64,000 nt of DNA from Smallanthus sonchifolius (lineage: Eukaryota; Streptophyta; Magnoliopsida; Asterales; Asteraceae): NCBI GenBank assembly GCA_023525975.1, contig CM042035.1, forward strand, positions 23,539,501 to 23,603,500, read 5' to 3'. A model generated the notes under the pieces. It was given only the letters and a program-made list of their open reading frames with translations, ran no database searches and was not told the DNA's origin. Below, piece by piece: positions 43,953-56,696 of the stretch (its first letter is position 1; each line of letters begins with the position of its first letter). Position numbers and translations under genes: made by a program.

Positions 43953-44072
43953 GGGGTTGCAACACGAGGACTTCCCAGGGGGTCACCAATCCTAGTACAA
44001 CTCTCGCCCAAGCACGCTTAACTGCGGAGTTCTGATGGGATCCGGTGCTTTAGTGCTGGTATGATCGCAACC
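43953..44072 (-). rRNA. 5S rRNA: 5S rRNA gene, unit 87 (class B, A74T)
   Basis: A74T and G85T. The 5' flank has AACTTTTTC for AACTCTTTC. Span 43787-44295. Confidence 0.94.
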
Positions 44073-44462
44073 GAAATAACTTTTTCATTCTATTACTTTA
44101 TCCCCTTCCACACATGACTCATTTTTACTTGCATTCTCCTCTTGCGCGCGCGTTCCGCCTTACGTCAACACGTGCGTCATCCGCCGGCGAGCGTTTAGTT
44201 CTTATACTTCCTTGTACAAAACATATTCCCACGCTCACCCGGGGCGTAAGAATAATTGACTAGTATATGAAGACACACGTGTTCCACTCGACGTCTAAAC
44301 GTGTGTCTCCCGCGATCGGGCGTTCCCCGACACGGACCCGCGCGCCCGAGTCTTTACGTACGTTGACCGTTTTTTGACAAAAAACTTGTTACGCCCACGC
44401 CCGCTTGCAAAATAATCAACGGGTGACGTTGTTTTGGGTAAAAAAAAATAATTACTTAAAAA

Positions 44463-44582
44463 GGGGTTGCAACACGAGGACTTCCCAGGGGGTCACCCAT
44501 CCTAGTACTACTCTCGCCCAAGCACGCTTAACTGCGGAGTTCTGATGGGATCCGGTGCTTTAGTGCTGGTATGATCGCAACC
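44463..44582 (-). rRNA. 5S rRNA: 5S rRNA gene, unit 88 (class C)
   Basis: Consensus gene. CCGTGGCG (for CCGAGGCG) shared only with unit 100. Span 44296-44805. Confidence 0.97.
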
Positions 44583-44969
44583 GAAATAACTCTTCCATTC
44601 TATTACTTTATCCCCTTCCACACATGACTCATTTTTACTTGCATTCTCCTCTTGCGCGCGCGTTCCGCCTTACGTCAACACGTGCGTCACCCGCCGGCGA
44701 GCGTTTAGTTCTTATACTTCCTTGTACAAAACATATTCCCACGCTCACCCGTGGCGTAAGAATAATTGACTAGTATATGAAGACACACGTGTTCCACTCG
44801 ACGTCTAACCGTGTGTCTCCCGCGATCGGGCGTTCCCCGACACGGACCCGCGCGCCCGAGTCTTTACGTACGTTAACCGTTTTTTGACAAAAACTCGTTA
44901 CGCCCACGTCCGCTTGCATAATAATCAACGGATGACGTTGTTTAGAGTAAAAAAAAATAAATTAAAAAA

Positions 44970-45089
44970 GGGGTTGCAACACAAGGACTTCCCAGGGGGT
45001 CACCCATCCTAGTACTACTCTCGCCCAAGCACGCTTAACTGCGGAGTTCTGATGGGATCCTGTGCATTAGTGCTGGTATGATCGCAACC
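44970..45089 (-). rRNA. 5S rRNA: 5S rRNA gene, unit 89 (class D)
   Basis: A24T, C29A, C107T. ATTCTCACG shared with unit 101. Private GGGGTGTAAG. Span 44806-45312. Confidence 0.93.
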
Positions 45090-45480
45090 GAAATAACTCT
45101 TTCAGTCTATTACTTTATCCCCTTCCACACATGACTCATTTTTACTTGCATTCTCCTCTTGCGCGCGCGTTCCGCCTTACGTCAACACGTGCGTCACCCG
45201 TCAGCGAGCGTTTAGTTCTTATACTTCCTTGTACAAAACATATTCTCACGCTCACCCGGGGTGTAAGAATAATTGACTAGAATATGAAGACACACGTGTT
45301 CCACTCGACGTCTAAACGTGTGTCTCCCGAGATCGGGCGTTCCCCGACACGGACCCGCGCGCCAGAGTCTTTACGTACGTTGACCGTTTTTTGACAAAAA
45401 ACTTGTTACGCCCACGCCCGCTTGCAAAATAATCAACGGGTGACGTTGTTTTGAGTAAAAAAAAATAATTACTTAAAAAA

Positions 45481-45600
45481 GGGGTTGCAACACGAGGACT
45501 TCCCAGGGGGTCACCCATCCTAGTACTACTCTCGCCCAAGCACGCTTAACTGCGGAGTTCTGATGGGATCCGGTGCTTTAGTGCTGGTATGATCGCAACC
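45481..45600 (-). rRNA. 5S rRNA: 5S rRNA gene, unit 90 (class A, CCAGAG marker)
   Basis: Consensus gene. Span 45313-45823. Confidence 0.97.
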
Positions 45601-45989
45601 GAAGTAACTCTTTCAGTCTATTACTTTATCCCCTTCCACACATGACTCATTTTTACTTGCATTCTCCTCTTGCGCGCGCGTTCCGCCTTACGTCAACACG
45701 TGCGTCACCCGCCGGCGAGCGTTTAGTTCTTATACTTCCTTGTACAAAACATATTCCCACGCTCACCCGGGGCGTAAGAATAATTGACTAGTATATGAAG
45801 ACACACGTGTTCCACTCGACGTCTAAACGTGTGTCTCCCGCGATCGGGCGTTCCCCGACACGGACCCGCGCGCCCGAGTCTTTACGTACGTTGACCGTTT
45901 TTGACAAAAACTTGTTACGCCCACGCCCGCTTGCAAAATAATCAACGGGTGACGTTGTTTTGAGTAAAAAAAAATAATTACTTAAAAAA

Positions 45990-46109
45990 GGGGTTGCAAC
46001 ACGAGGACTTCCCAGGGGGTCACCCATCCTAGTACTACTCTCGCCCAAGCACGCTTAACTGCGGAGTTCTGATGGGATCCGGTGCTTTAGTGCTGGTATG
46101 ATCGCAACC
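45990..46109 (-). rRNA. 5S rRNA: 5S rRNA gene, unit 91 (B/A chimera)
   Basis: The downstream spacer is class B (T5/A5 palindrome), but the gene lacks G85T and the 5' flank is class A. The switch lies between the palindrome near 45896-45911 and RNA position 85. Copies of this chimera are units 103 and 111. Span 45824-46332. Confidence 0.96.
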
Positions 46110-46500
46110 GAAGTAACTCTTTCAGTCTATTACTTTATCCCCTTCCACACATGACTCATTTTTACTTGCATTCTCCTCTTGCGCGCGCGTTCCGCCTTAC
46201 GTCAACACGTGCGTCACCCGTCAGCGAGCGTTTAGTTCTTATACTTCCTTGTACAAAACATATTCCCACGCTCACCCGGGGCGTAAGAATAATTGACTAG
46301 AATATGAAGACACACGTGTTCCACTCGACGTCTAAACGTGTGTCTCCCGAGATCGGGCGTTCCCCGACACGGACCCGCGCGCCAGAGTCTTTACGTACGT
46401 TGACCGTTTTTTGACAAAAAACTTGTTACGCCCGCGCCCGCTTGCAAAATAATCAACGGGTGACGTTGTTTTGAGTAAAAAAAAATAATTACTTAAAAAA

Positions 46501-46620
46501 GGGGTTGCAACACGAGGACTTCCCAGGGGGTCACCCATCCTAGTACTACTCTCGCCCAAGCACGCTTAACTGCGGAGTTCTGATGGGATCCGGTGCTTTA
46601 GTGCTGGTATGATCGCAACC
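46501..46620 (-). rRNA. 5S rRNA: 5S rRNA gene, unit 92 (class A, CCAGAG marker)
   Basis: Consensus gene, also carries CCCGCGCCC. Span 46333-46843. Confidence 0.97.
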
Positions 46621-47008
46621 GAAGTAACTCTTTCAGTCTATTACTTTATCCCCTTCCACACATGACTCATTTTTACTTGCATTCTCCTCTTGCGCGCGCG
46701 TTCCGCCTTACGTCAACACGTGCGTCACCCGCCGGCGAGCGTTTAGTTCTTATACTTCCTTGTACAAAACATATTCCCACGCTCACCCGGGGCGTAAGAA
46801 TAATTGACTAGTATATGAAGACACACGTGTTCCACTCGACGTCTAAACGTGTGTCTCCCGCGATCGGGCGTTCCCCGACACGGACCCGCGCGCCCGAGTC
46901 TTTACGTACGTTGACCGTTTTTGACAAAAACTTGTTACGCCCACGCCCGCTTGCAAAATAATCAACGGGTGACGTTGTTTTGAGTAAAAAAAATAATTAC
47001 TTAAAAAA

Positions 47009-47128
47009 GGGGTTGCAACACGAGGACTTCCCAGGGGGTCACCAATCCTAGTACTACTCTCGCCCAAGCACGCTTAACTGCGGAGTTCTGATGGGATCCG
47101 GTGCTTTAGTGCTGGTATGATCGCAACC
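47009..47128 (-). rRNA. 5S rRNA: 5S rRNA gene, unit 93 (class B, eight-A tract)
   Basis: G85T. Only class B unit seen with eight A. Span 46844-47351. Confidence 0.95.
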
Positions 47129-47517
47129 GAAATAACTCTTTCATTCTATTACTTTATCCCCTTCCACACATGACTCATTTTTACTTGCATTCTCCTCTTG
47201 CGCGCGCGTTCCGCCTTACGTCAACACGTGCGTCATCCGCCGGCGAGCGTTTAGTTCTTATACTTCCTTGTACAAAACATATTCCCACGCTCACCCGGGG
47301 CGTAAGAATAATTGACTAGTATATGAAGACACACGTGTTCCACTCGACGTCTAAACGTGTGTCTCCCGCGATCGGGCGTTCCCCGACACGGACCCGCGCG
47401 CCCGAGTCTTTACGTACGTTGACCGTTTTTGACAAAAACTTGTTACGCCCACGCCCGCTTGCAAAATAATCAACGGGTGACGTTGTTTTGAGTAAAAAAA
47501 AATAATTACTTAAAAAA

Positions 47518-47637
47518 GGGGTTGCAACACGAGGACTTCCCAGGGGGTCACCAATCCTAGTACTACTCTCGCCCAAGCACGCTTAACTGCGGAGTTCTGA
47601 TGGGATCCGGTGCTTTAGTGCTGGTATGATCGCAACC
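47518..47637 (-). rRNA. 5S rRNA: 5S rRNA gene, unit 94 (class B with GTCAGCG tail)
   Basis: G85T and class B near flank, but the far spacer is the A/D form (GTCACCCGTCAGCG, GAATATG). Chimeric unit, span 47352-47860. Confidence 0.95.
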
Positions 47638-48028
47638 GAAATAACTCTTTCATTCTATTACTTTATCCCCTTCCACACATGACTCATTTTTACTTGCATT
47701 CTCCTCTTGCGCGCGCGTTCCGCCTTACGTCAACACGTGCGTCACCCGTCAGCGAGCGTTTAGTTCTTATACTTCCTTGTACAAAACATATTCCCACGCT
47801 CACCCGGGGCGTAAGAATAATTGACTAGAATATGAAGACACACGTGTTTCACTCGACGTCTAAACGTGTGTCTCCCGAGATCGGGCGTTCCCCGACACGG
47901 ACCCGCGCGCCCGAGTCTTTACGTACGTTGACCGTTTTTTGACAAAAAACTTGTTACGCCCACGCCCGCTTGCAAAATAATCAACGGGTGACGTTGTTTT
48001 GAGTAAAAAAAAATAATTACTTAAAAAA

Positions 48029-48148
48029 GGGGTTGCAACACGAGGACTTCCCAGGGGGTCACCCATCCTAGTACTACTCTCGCCCAAGCACGCTTAACTG
48101 CGGAGTTCTGATGGGATCCGGTGCTTTAGTGCTGGTATGATCGCAACC
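48029..48148 (-). rRNA. 5S rRNA: 5S rRNA gene, unit 95 (class A)
   Basis: Consensus gene. GTGTTTCAC as in units 80 and 84 but with normal GCGCCCGAG. Span 47861-48371. Confidence 0.97.
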
Positions 48149-48539
48149 GAAGTAACTCTTTCAGTCTATTACTTTATCCCCTTCCACACATGACTCATTT
48201 TTACTTGCATTCTCCTCTTGCGCGCGCGTTCCGCCTTACGTCAACACGTGCGTCACCCGCCGGCGAGCGTTTAGTTCTTATACTTCCTTGTACAAAACAT
48301 ATTCCCACGCTCACCCGGGGCGTAAGAATAATTAACTAGAATATGAAGACACACGTGTTCCACTCGACGTCTAAACGTGTGTCTCCCGAGATCGGGCGTT
48401 CCCCGACACGGACCCGCGCGCCCGAGTCTTTACGTACGTTGACCGTTTTTTGACAAAAAACTTGTTACGCCCACGCCCGCTTGCAAAATAATCAACGGGT
48501 GACGTTGTTTTGAGTAAAAAAAAATAATTACTTAAAAAA

Positions 48540-48659
48540 GGGGTTGCAACACGAGGACTTCCCAGGGGGTCACCCATCCTAGTACTACTCTCGCCCAAGC
48601 ACGCTTAACTGCGGAGTTCTGATGGGATCCGGTGCTTTAGTGTTGGTATGATCGCAACC
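48540..48659 (-). rRNA. 5S rRNA: 5S rRNA gene, unit 96 (class A)
   Basis: Private G17A (ACCAACACT for ACCAGCACT). Span 48372-48882. Confidence 0.95.
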
Positions 48660-49050
48660 GAAGTAACTCTTTCAGTCTATTACTTTATCCCCTTCCACAC
48701 ATGACTCATTTTTACTTGCATTCTCCTCTTGCGCGCGCGTTCCGCCTTACGTCAACACGTGCGTCACCCGCCGGCGAGCGTTTAGTTCTTATACTTCCTT
48801 GTACAAAACATATTCCCACGCTCACCCGGGGCGTAAGAATAATTAACTAGAATATGAAGACACACGTGTTCCACTCGACGTCTAAACGTGTGTCTCCCGA
48901 GATCGGGCGTTCCCCGACACGGACCCGCGCGCCCGAGTCTTTACGTACGTTGACCGTTTTTTGACAAAAAACTTGTTACGCCCACGCCCGCTTGCAAAAT
49001 AATCAACGGGTGACGTTGTTTTGAGTAAAAAAAAATAATTACTTAAAAAA

Positions 49051-49170
49051 GGGGTTGCAACACGAGGACTTCCCAGGGGGTCACCCATCCTAGTACTACT
49101 CTCGCCCAAGCACGCTTAACTGCGGAGTTCTGATGGGATCCGGTGCTTTAGTGCTGGTATGATCGCAACC
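49051..49170 (-). rRNA. 5S rRNA: 5S rRNA gene, unit 97 (class A)
   Basis: Consensus gene, counterpart of unit 85. Span 48883-49393. Confidence 0.97.
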
Positions 49171-49561
49171 GAAGTAACTCTTTCAGTCTATTACTTTATC
49201 CCCTTCCACACATGACTCATTTTTACTTGCATTCTCCTCTTGCGCGCGCGTTCCGCCTTACGTCAACACGTGCGTCACCCGCCGGCGAGCGTTTAGTTCT
49301 TATACTTCCTTGTACAAAACATATTCCCACGCTCACCCGGGGCGTAAGAATAATTAACTAGAATATGAAGACACACGTGTTCCACTCGACGTCTAAACGT
49401 GTGTCTCCCGAGATCGGGCGTTCCCCGACACGGACCCGCGCGCCCGAGTCTTTACGTACGTTGACCGTTTTTTGACAAAAAACTTGTTACGCCCACGCCC
49501 GCTTGCAAAATAATCAACGGGTGACGTTGTTTTGAGTAAAAAAAAATAATTACTTAAAAAA

Positions 49562-49681
49562 GGGGTTGCAACACGAGGACTTCCCAGGGGGTCACCCATC
49601 CTAGTACTACTCTCGCCCAAGCACGCTTAACTGCGGAGTTCTGATGGGATCCGGTGCTTTAGTGCTGGTATGATCGCAACC
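49562..49681 (-). rRNA. 5S rRNA: 5S rRNA gene, unit 98 (class A)
   Basis: Consensus gene, last of four consecutive class A units (95-98). Span 49394-49904. Confidence 0.97.
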
Positions 49682-50070
49682 GAAGTAACTCTTTCAGTCT
49701 ATTACTTTATCCCCTTCCACACATGACTCATTTTTACTTGCATTCTCCTCTTGCGCGCGCGTTCCGCCTTACGTCAACACGTGCGTCACCCGCCGGCGAG
49801 CGTTTAGTTCTTATACTTCCTTGTACAAAACATATTCCCACGCTCACCCGGGGCGTAAGAATAATTGACTAGTATATGAAGACACACGTGTTCCACTCGA
49901 CGTCTAAACGTGTGTCTCCCGCGATCGGGCGTTCCCCGACACGGACCCGCGCGCCCGAGTCTTTACGTACGTTGACCGTTTTTGACAAAAACTTGTTACG
50001 CCCACGCCCGCTTGCAAAATAATCAACGGGTGACGTTGTTTTGAGTAAAAAAAAATAATTACTTAAAAAA

Positions 50071-50190
50071 GGGGTTGCAACACGAGGACTTCCCAGGGGG
50101 TCACCAATCCTAGTACAACTCTCGCCCAAGCACGCTTAACTGCGGAGTTCTGATGGGATCCGGTGCTTTAGTGCTGGTATGATCGCAACC
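50071..50190 (-). rRNA. 5S rRNA: 5S rRNA gene, unit 99 (class B, A74T)
   Basis: A74T and G85T, counterpart of unit 87. Span 49905-50413. Confidence 0.94.
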
Positions 50191-50580
50191 GAAATAACTC
50201 TTTCATTCTATTACTTTATCCCCTTCCACACATGACTCATTTTTACTTGCATTCTCCTCTTGCGCGCGCGTTCCGCCTTACGTCAACACGTGCGTCATCC
50301 GCCGGCGAGCGTTTAGTTCTTATACTTCCTTGTACAAAACATATTCCCACGCTCACCCGGGGCGTAAGAATAATTGACTAGTATATGAAGACACACGTGT
50401 TCCACTCGACGTCCAAACGTGTGTCTCCCGCGATCGGGCGTTCCCCGACACGGACCCGCGCGCCCGAGTCTTTACGTACGTTGACCGTTTTTTGACAAAA
50501 AACTTGTTACGCCCACGCCCGCTTGCAAAATAATCAACGGGTGACGTTGTTTTGGGTAAAAAAAAATAATTACTTAAAAA

Positions 50581-50700
50581 GGGGTTGCAACACGAGGACT
50601 TCCCAGGGGGTCACCCATCCTAGTACTACTCTCGCCCAAGCACGCTTAACTGCGGAGTTCTGATGGGATCCGGTGCTTTAGTGCTGGTATGATCGCAACC
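50581..50700 (-). rRNA. 5S rRNA: 5S rRNA gene, unit 100 (class C)
   Basis: Consensus gene, CCGTGGCG marker of unit 88. The unit start has GTCCAAACG for GTCTAAACG. Span 50414-50923. Confidence 0.97.
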
Positions 50701-51087
50701 GAAATAACTCTTCCATTCTATTACTTTATCCCCTTCCACACATGACTCATTTTTACTTGCATTCTCCTCTTGTGCGCGCGTTCCGCCTTACGTCAACACG
50801 TGCGTCACCCGCCGGCGAGCGTTTAGTTCTTATACTTCCTTGTACAAAACATATTCCCACGCTCACCCGTGGCGTAAGAATAATTGACTAGTATATGAAG
50901 ACACACGTGTTCCACTCGACGTCTAACCGTGTGTCTCCCGCGATCGGGCGTTCCCCGACACGGACCCGCGCGCCCGAGTCTTTACGTACGTTAACCGTTT
51001 TTTGACAAAAACTCGTTACGCCCACGTCCGCTTGCATAATAATCAACGGATGACGTTGTTTAGAGTAAAAAAAAATAAATTAAAAAA

Positions 51088-51207
51088 GGGGTTGCAACAC
51101 AAGGACTTCCCAGGGGGTCACCCATCCTAGTACTACTCTCGCCCAAGCACGCTTAACTGCGGAGTTCTGATGGGATCCTGTGCATTAGTGCTGGTATGAT
51201 CGCAACC
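51088..51207 (-). rRNA. 5S rRNA: 5S rRNA gene, unit 101 (class D)
   Basis: A24T, C29A, C107T, ATTCTCACG spacer. Span 50924-51430. Confidence 0.93.
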
Positions 51208-51598
51208 GAAATAACTCTTTCAGTCTATTACTTTATCCCCTTCCACACATGACTCATTTTTACTTGCATTCTCCTCTTGCGCGCGCGTTCCGCCTTACGT
51301 CAACACGTGCGTCACCCGTCAGCGAGCGTTTAGTTCTTATACTTCCTTGTACAAAACATATTCTCACGCTCACCCGGGGCGTAAGAATAATTGACTAGAA
51401 TATGAAGACACACGTGTTCCACTCGACGTCTAAACGTGTGTCTCCCGAGATCGGGCGTTCCCCGACACGGACCCGCGCGCCAGAGTCTTTACGTACGTTG
51501 ACCGTTTTTTGACAAAAAACTTGTTACGCCCACGCCCGCTTGCAAAATAATCAACGGGTGACGTTGTTTTGAGTAAAAAAAAATAATTACTTAAAAAA

Positions 51599-51718
51599 GG
51601 GGTTGCAACACGAGGACTTCCCAGGGGGTCACCCATCCTAGTACTACTCTCGCCCAAGCACGCTTAACTGCGGAGTTCTGATGGGATCCGGTGCTTTAGT
51701 GCTGGTATGATCGCAACC
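51599..51718 (-). rRNA. 5S rRNA: 5S rRNA gene, unit 102 (class A, CCAGAG marker)
   Basis: Consensus gene. First unit of the 4078-bp eight-unit repeat. Span 51431-51941. Confidence 0.97.
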
Positions 51719-52107
51719 GAAGTAACTCTTTCAGTCTATTACTTTATCCCCTTCCACACATGACTCATTTTTACTTGCATTCTCCTCTTGCGCGCGCGTT
51801 CCGCCTTACGTCAACACGTGCGTCACCCGCCGGCGAGCGTTTAGTTCTTATACTTCCTTGTACAAAACATATTCCCACGCTCACCCGGGGCGTAAGAATA
51901 ATTGACTAGTATATGAAGACACACGTGTTCCACTCGACGTCTAAACGTGTGTCTCCCGCGATCGGGCGTTCCCCGACACGGACCCGCGCGCCCGAGTCTT
52001 TACGTACGTTGACCGTTTTTGACAAAAACTTGTTACGCCCACGCCCGCTTGCAAAATAATCAACGGGTGACGTTGTTTTGAGTAAAAAAAAATAATTACT
52101 TAAAAAA

Positions 52108-52227
52108 GGGGTTGCAACACGAGGACTTCCCAGGGGGTCACCCATCCTAGTACTACTCTCGCCCAAGCACGCTTAACTGCGGAGTTCTGATGGGATCCGG
52201 TGCTTTAGTGCTGGTATGATCGCAACC
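52108..52227 (-). rRNA. 5S rRNA: 5S rRNA gene, unit 103 (B/A chimera)
   Basis: Copy of the unit 91 chimera: class B palindrome, no G85T, class A flank. Span 51942-52450. Confidence 0.96.
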
Positions 52228-52618
52228 GAAGTAACTCTTTCAGTCTATTACTTTATCCCCTTCCACACATGACTCATTTTTACTTGCATTCTCCTCTTGC
52301 GCGCGCGTTCCGCCTTACGTCAACACGTGCGTCACCCGTCAGCGAGCGTTTAGTTCTTATACTTCCTTGTACAAAACATATTCCCACGCTCACCCGGGGC
52401 GTAAGAATAATTGACTAGAATATGAAGACACACGTGTTCCACTCGACGTCTAAACGTGTGTCTCCCGAGATCGGGCGTTCCCCGACACGGACCCGCGCGC
52501 CAGAGTCTTTACGTACGTTGACCGTTTTTTGACAAAAAACTTGTTACGCCCGCGCCCGCTTGCAAAATAATCAACGGGTGACGTTGTTTTGAGTAAAAAA
52601 AAATAATTACTTAAAAAA

Positions 52619-52738
52619 GGGGTTGCAACACGAGGACTTCCCAGGGGGTCACCCATCCTAGTACTACTCTCGCCCAAGCACGCTTAACTGCGGAGTTCTG
52701 ATGGGATCCGGTGCTTTAGTGCTGGTATGATCGCAACC
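52619..52738 (-). rRNA. 5S rRNA: 5S rRNA gene, unit 104 (class A, CCAGAG marker)
   Basis: Consensus gene with CCCGCGCCC. Span 52451-52961. Confidence 0.97.
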
Positions 52739-53127
52739 GAAGTAACTCTTTCAGTCTATTACTTTATCCCCTTCCACACATGACTCATTTTTACTTGCAT
52801 TCTCCTCTTGCGCGCGCGTTCCGCCTTACGTCAACACGTGCGTCACCCGCCGGCGAGCGTTTAGTTCTTATACTTCCTTGTACAAAACATATTCCCACGC
52901 TCACCCGGGGCGTAAGAATAATTGACTAGTATATGAAGACACACGTGTTCCACTCGACGTCTAAACGTGTGTCTCCCGCGATCGGGCGTTCCCCGACACG
53001 GACCCGCGCGCCCGAGTATTTACGTACGTTGACCGTTTTTGACAAAAACTTGTTACGCCCACGCCCGCTTGCAAAATAATCAACGGGTGACGTTGTTTTG
53101 AGTAAAAAAAAATAATTACTTAAAAAA

Positions 53128-53247
53128 GGGGTTGCAACACGAGGACTTCCCAGGGGGTCACCAATCCTAGTACTACTCTCGCCCAAGCACGCTTAACTGC
53201 GGAGTTCTGATGGGATCCGGTGCTTTAGTGCTGGTATGATCGCAACC
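53128..53247 (-). rRNA. 5S rRNA: 5S rRNA gene, unit 105 (class B)
   Basis: G85T. GAGTATTTACG spacer marker shared only with unit 113. Span 52962-53470. Confidence 0.95.
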
Positions 53248-53636
53248 GAAATAACTCTTTCATTCTATTACTTTATCCCCTTCCACACATGACTCATTTT
53301 TACTTGCATTCTCCTCTTGCGCGCGCGTTCCGCCTTACGTCAACACGTGCGTCATCCGCCGGCGAGCGTTTAGTTCTTATACTTCCTTGTACAAAACATA
53401 TTCCCACGCTCACCCGGGGCGTAAGAATAATTGACTAGTATATGAAGACACACGTGTTCCACTCGACGTCTAAACGTGTGTCTCCCGCGATCGGGCGTTC
53501 CCCGACACGGACCCGCGCGCCCGAGTCTTTACGTACGTTGACCGTTTTTGACAAAAACTTGTTACGCCCACGCCCGCTTGCAAAATAATCAACGGGTGAC
53601 GTTGTTTTGAGTAAAAAAAAATAATTACTTAAAAAA

Positions 53637-53756
53637 GGGGTTGCAACACGAGGACTTCCCAGGGGGTCACCAATCCTAGTACTACTCTCGCCCAAGCACG
53701 CTTAACTGCGGAGTTCTGATGGGATCCGGTGCTTTAGTGCTGGTATGATCGCAACC
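53637..53756 (-). rRNA. 5S rRNA: 5S rRNA gene, unit 106 (class B)
   Basis: G85T. Span 53471-53979. Confidence 0.95.
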
Positions 53757-54147
53757 GAAATAACTCTTTCATTCTATTACTTTATCCCCTTCCACACATG
53801 ACTCATTTTTACTTGCATTCTCCTCTTGCGCGCGCGTTCCGCCTTACGTCAACACGTGCGTCATCCGCCGGCGAGCGTTTAGTTCTTATACTTCCTTGTA
53901 CAAAACATATTCCCACGCTCACCCGGGGCGTAAGAATAATTGACTAGTATATGAAGACACACGTGTTCCACTCGACGTCTAAACGTGTGTCTCCCGCGAT
54001 CGGGCGTTCCCCGACACGGACCCGCGCGCCCGAGTCTTTACGTACGTTGACCGTTTTTTGACAAAAAACTTGTTACGCCCACGCCCGCTTGCAAAATAAT
54101 CAACGGGTGACGTTGTTTTGTGTAAAAAAAAATAATTACTTAAAAAA

Positions 54148-54267
54148 GGGGTTGCAACACGAGGACTTCCCAGGGGGTCACCCATCCTAGTACTACTCTC
54201 GCCCAAGCACGCTTAACTGCGGAGTTCTGATTGGATCCGGTGCTTTAGTGCTGGTATGATCGCAACC
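54148..54267 (-). rRNA. 5S rRNA: 5S rRNA gene, unit 107 (class E, C36A)
   Basis: C36A (GGATCCAATC), shared only with unit 115. Span 53980-54490. Confidence 0.95.
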
Positions 54268-54654
54268 GAAATAACTCTTCCATTCTATTACTTTATCCCC
54301 TTCCACACATGACTCATTTTTACTTGCATTCTCCTCTTGCGCGCGCGTTCCGCCTTACGTCAACACGTGCGTCACCCGCCGGCGAGCGTTTAGTTCTTAT
54401 ACTTCCTTGTACAAAACATATTCCCACGCTCACCCGAGGCGTAAGAATAATTGACTAGTATATGAAGACACACGTGTTCCACTCGACGTCTAACCGTGTG
54501 TCTCCCGCGATCGGGCGTTCCCCGACACGGACCCGCGCGCCCGAGTCTTTACGTACGTTAACCGTTTTTTGACAAAAACTCGTTACGCCCACGTCCGCTT
54601 GCATAATAATCAACGGATTACGTTGTTTAGAGTAAAAAAAAATAAATTAAAAAA

Positions 54655-54774
54655 GGGGTTGCAACACAAGGACTTCCCAGGGGGTCACCCATCCTAGTAC
54701 TACTCTCGCCCAAGCACGCTTAACTGCGGAGTTCTGATGGTATCCTGTGCATTAGTGCTGGTATGATCGCAACC
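54655..54774 (-). rRNA. 5S rRNA: 5S rRNA gene, unit 108 (class D, C34A)
   Basis: A24T, C29A, C34A, C107T with CGGATTACG: the left-half D subtype of units 41, 53 and 57, here placed after class E. Span 54491-54997. Confidence 0.93.
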
Positions 54775-55165
54775 GAAATAACTCTTTCAGTCTATTACTT
54801 TATCCCCTTCCACACATGACTCATTTTTACTTGCATTCTCCTCTTGCGCGCGCGTTCCGCCTTACGTCAACACGTGCGTCACCCGTCAGCGAGCGTTTAG
54901 TTCTTATACTTCCTTGTACAAAACATATTCCCACGCTCACCCGGGGCGTAAGAATAATTGACTAGAATATGAAGACACACGTGTTCCACTCGACGTCTAA
55001 ACGTGTGTCTCCCGAGATCGGGCGTTCCCCGACACGGACCCGCGCGCCCGAGTCTTTACGTACGTTGACCGTTTTTTGACAAAAAACTTGTTACGCCCAC
55101 GCCCGCTTGCAAAATAATCAACGGGTGACGTTGTTTTGAGTAAAAAAAAATAATTACTTAAAAAA

Positions 55166-55285
55166 GGGGTTGCAACACGAGGACTTCCCAGGGGGTCACC
55201 CATCCTAGTACTACTCTCGCCCAAGCACGCTTAACTGCGGAGTTCTGATGGGATCCGGTGCTTTAGTGCTGGTATGATCGCAACC
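55166..55285 (-). rRNA. 5S rRNA: 5S rRNA gene, unit 109 (class A)
   Basis: Consensus gene, GTCAGCG far spacer. Closes the first copy of the eight-unit repeat. Span 54998-55508. Confidence 0.97.
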
Positions 55286-55676
55286 GAAGTAACTCTTTCA
55301 GTCTATTACTTTATCCCCTTCCACACATGACTCATTTTTACTTGCATTCTCCTCTTGCGCGCGCGTTCCGCCTTACGTCAACACGTGCGTCACCCGTCAG
55401 CGAGCGTTTAGTTCTTATACTTCCTTGTACAAAACATATTCCCACGCTCACCCGGGGCGTAAGAATAATTGACTAGAATATGAAGACACACGTGTTCCAC
55501 TCGACGTCTAAACGTGTGTCTCCCGAGATCGGGCGTTCCCCGACACGGACCCGCGCGCCAGAGTCTTTACGTACGTTGACCGTTTTTTGACAAAAAACTT
55601 GTTACGCCCACGCCCGCTTGCAAAATAATCAACGGGTGACGTTGTTTTGAGTAAAAAAAAATAATTACTTAAAAAA

Positions 55677-55796
55677 GGGGTTGCAACACGAGGACTTCCC
55701 AGGGGGTCACCCATCCTAGTACTACTCTCGCCCAAGCACGCTTAACTGCGGAGTTCTGATGGGATCCGGTGCTTTAGTGCTGGTATGATCGCAACC
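55677..55796 (-). rRNA. 5S rRNA: 5S rRNA gene, unit 110 (class A, CCAGAG marker)
   Basis: Consensus gene, opens the second copy of the eight-unit repeat. Span 55509-56019. Confidence 0.97.
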
Positions 55797-56185
55797 GAAG
55801 TAACTCTTTCAGTCTATTACTTTATCCCCTTCCACACATGACTCATTTTTACTTGCATTCTCCTCTTGCGCGCGCGTTCCGCCTTACGTCAACACGTGCG
55901 TCACCCGCCGGCGAGCGTTTAGTTCTTATACTTCCTTGTACAAAACATATTCCCACGCTCACCCGGGGCGTAAGAATAATTGACTAGTATATGAAGACAC
56001 ACGTGTTCCACTCGACGTCTAAACGTGTGTCTCCCGCGATCGGGCGTTCCCCGACACGGACCCGCGCGCCCGAGTCTTTACGTACGTTGACCGTTTTTGA
56101 CAAAAACTTGTTACGCCCACGCCCGCTTGCAAAATAATCAACGGGTGACGTTGTTTTGAGTAAAAAAAAATAATTACTTAAAAAA

Positions 56186-56305
56186 GGGGTTGCAACACGA
56201 GGACTTCCCAGGGGGTCACCCATCCTAGTACTACTCTCGCCCAAGCACGCTTAACTGCGGAGTTCTGATGGGATCCGGTGCTTTAGTGCTGGTATGATCG
56301 CAACC
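56186..56305 (-). rRNA. 5S rRNA: 5S rRNA gene, unit 111 (B/A chimera)
   Basis: Third copy of the unit 91 chimera. Span 56020-56528. Confidence 0.96.
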
Positions 56306-56696
56306 GAAGTAACTCTTTCAGTCTATTACTTTATCCCCTTCCACACATGACTCATTTTTACTTGCATTCTCCTCTTGCGCGCGCGTTCCGCCTTACGTCA
56401 ACACGTGCGTCACCCGTCAGCGAGCGTTTAGTTCTTATACTTCCTTGTACAAAACATATTCCCACGCTCACCCGGGGCGTAAGAATAATTGACTAGAATA
56501 TGAAGACACACGTGTTCCACTCGACGTCTAAACGTGTGTCTCCCGAGATCGGGCGTTCCCCGACACGGACCCGCGCGCCAGAGTCTTTACGTACGTTGAC
56601 CGTTTTTTGACAAAAAACTTGTTACGCCCGCGCCCGCTTGCAAAATAATCAACGGGTGACGTTGTTTTGAGTAAAAAAAAATAATTACTTAAAAAA

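Larger units (their letters stand above)
42765..53979. repeat. Ten-unit block repeated at a 6118-bp offset (units 85-94 and 97-106)
   Basis: 42765-47860 and 48883-53979 share the order A-A-B(A74T)-C-D-A-B/A-A-B-B. They share CCGTGGCG, ATTCTCACG in D and the CCAGAGTC markers. Two class A units (95, 96) lie between the copies. Confidence 0.88.
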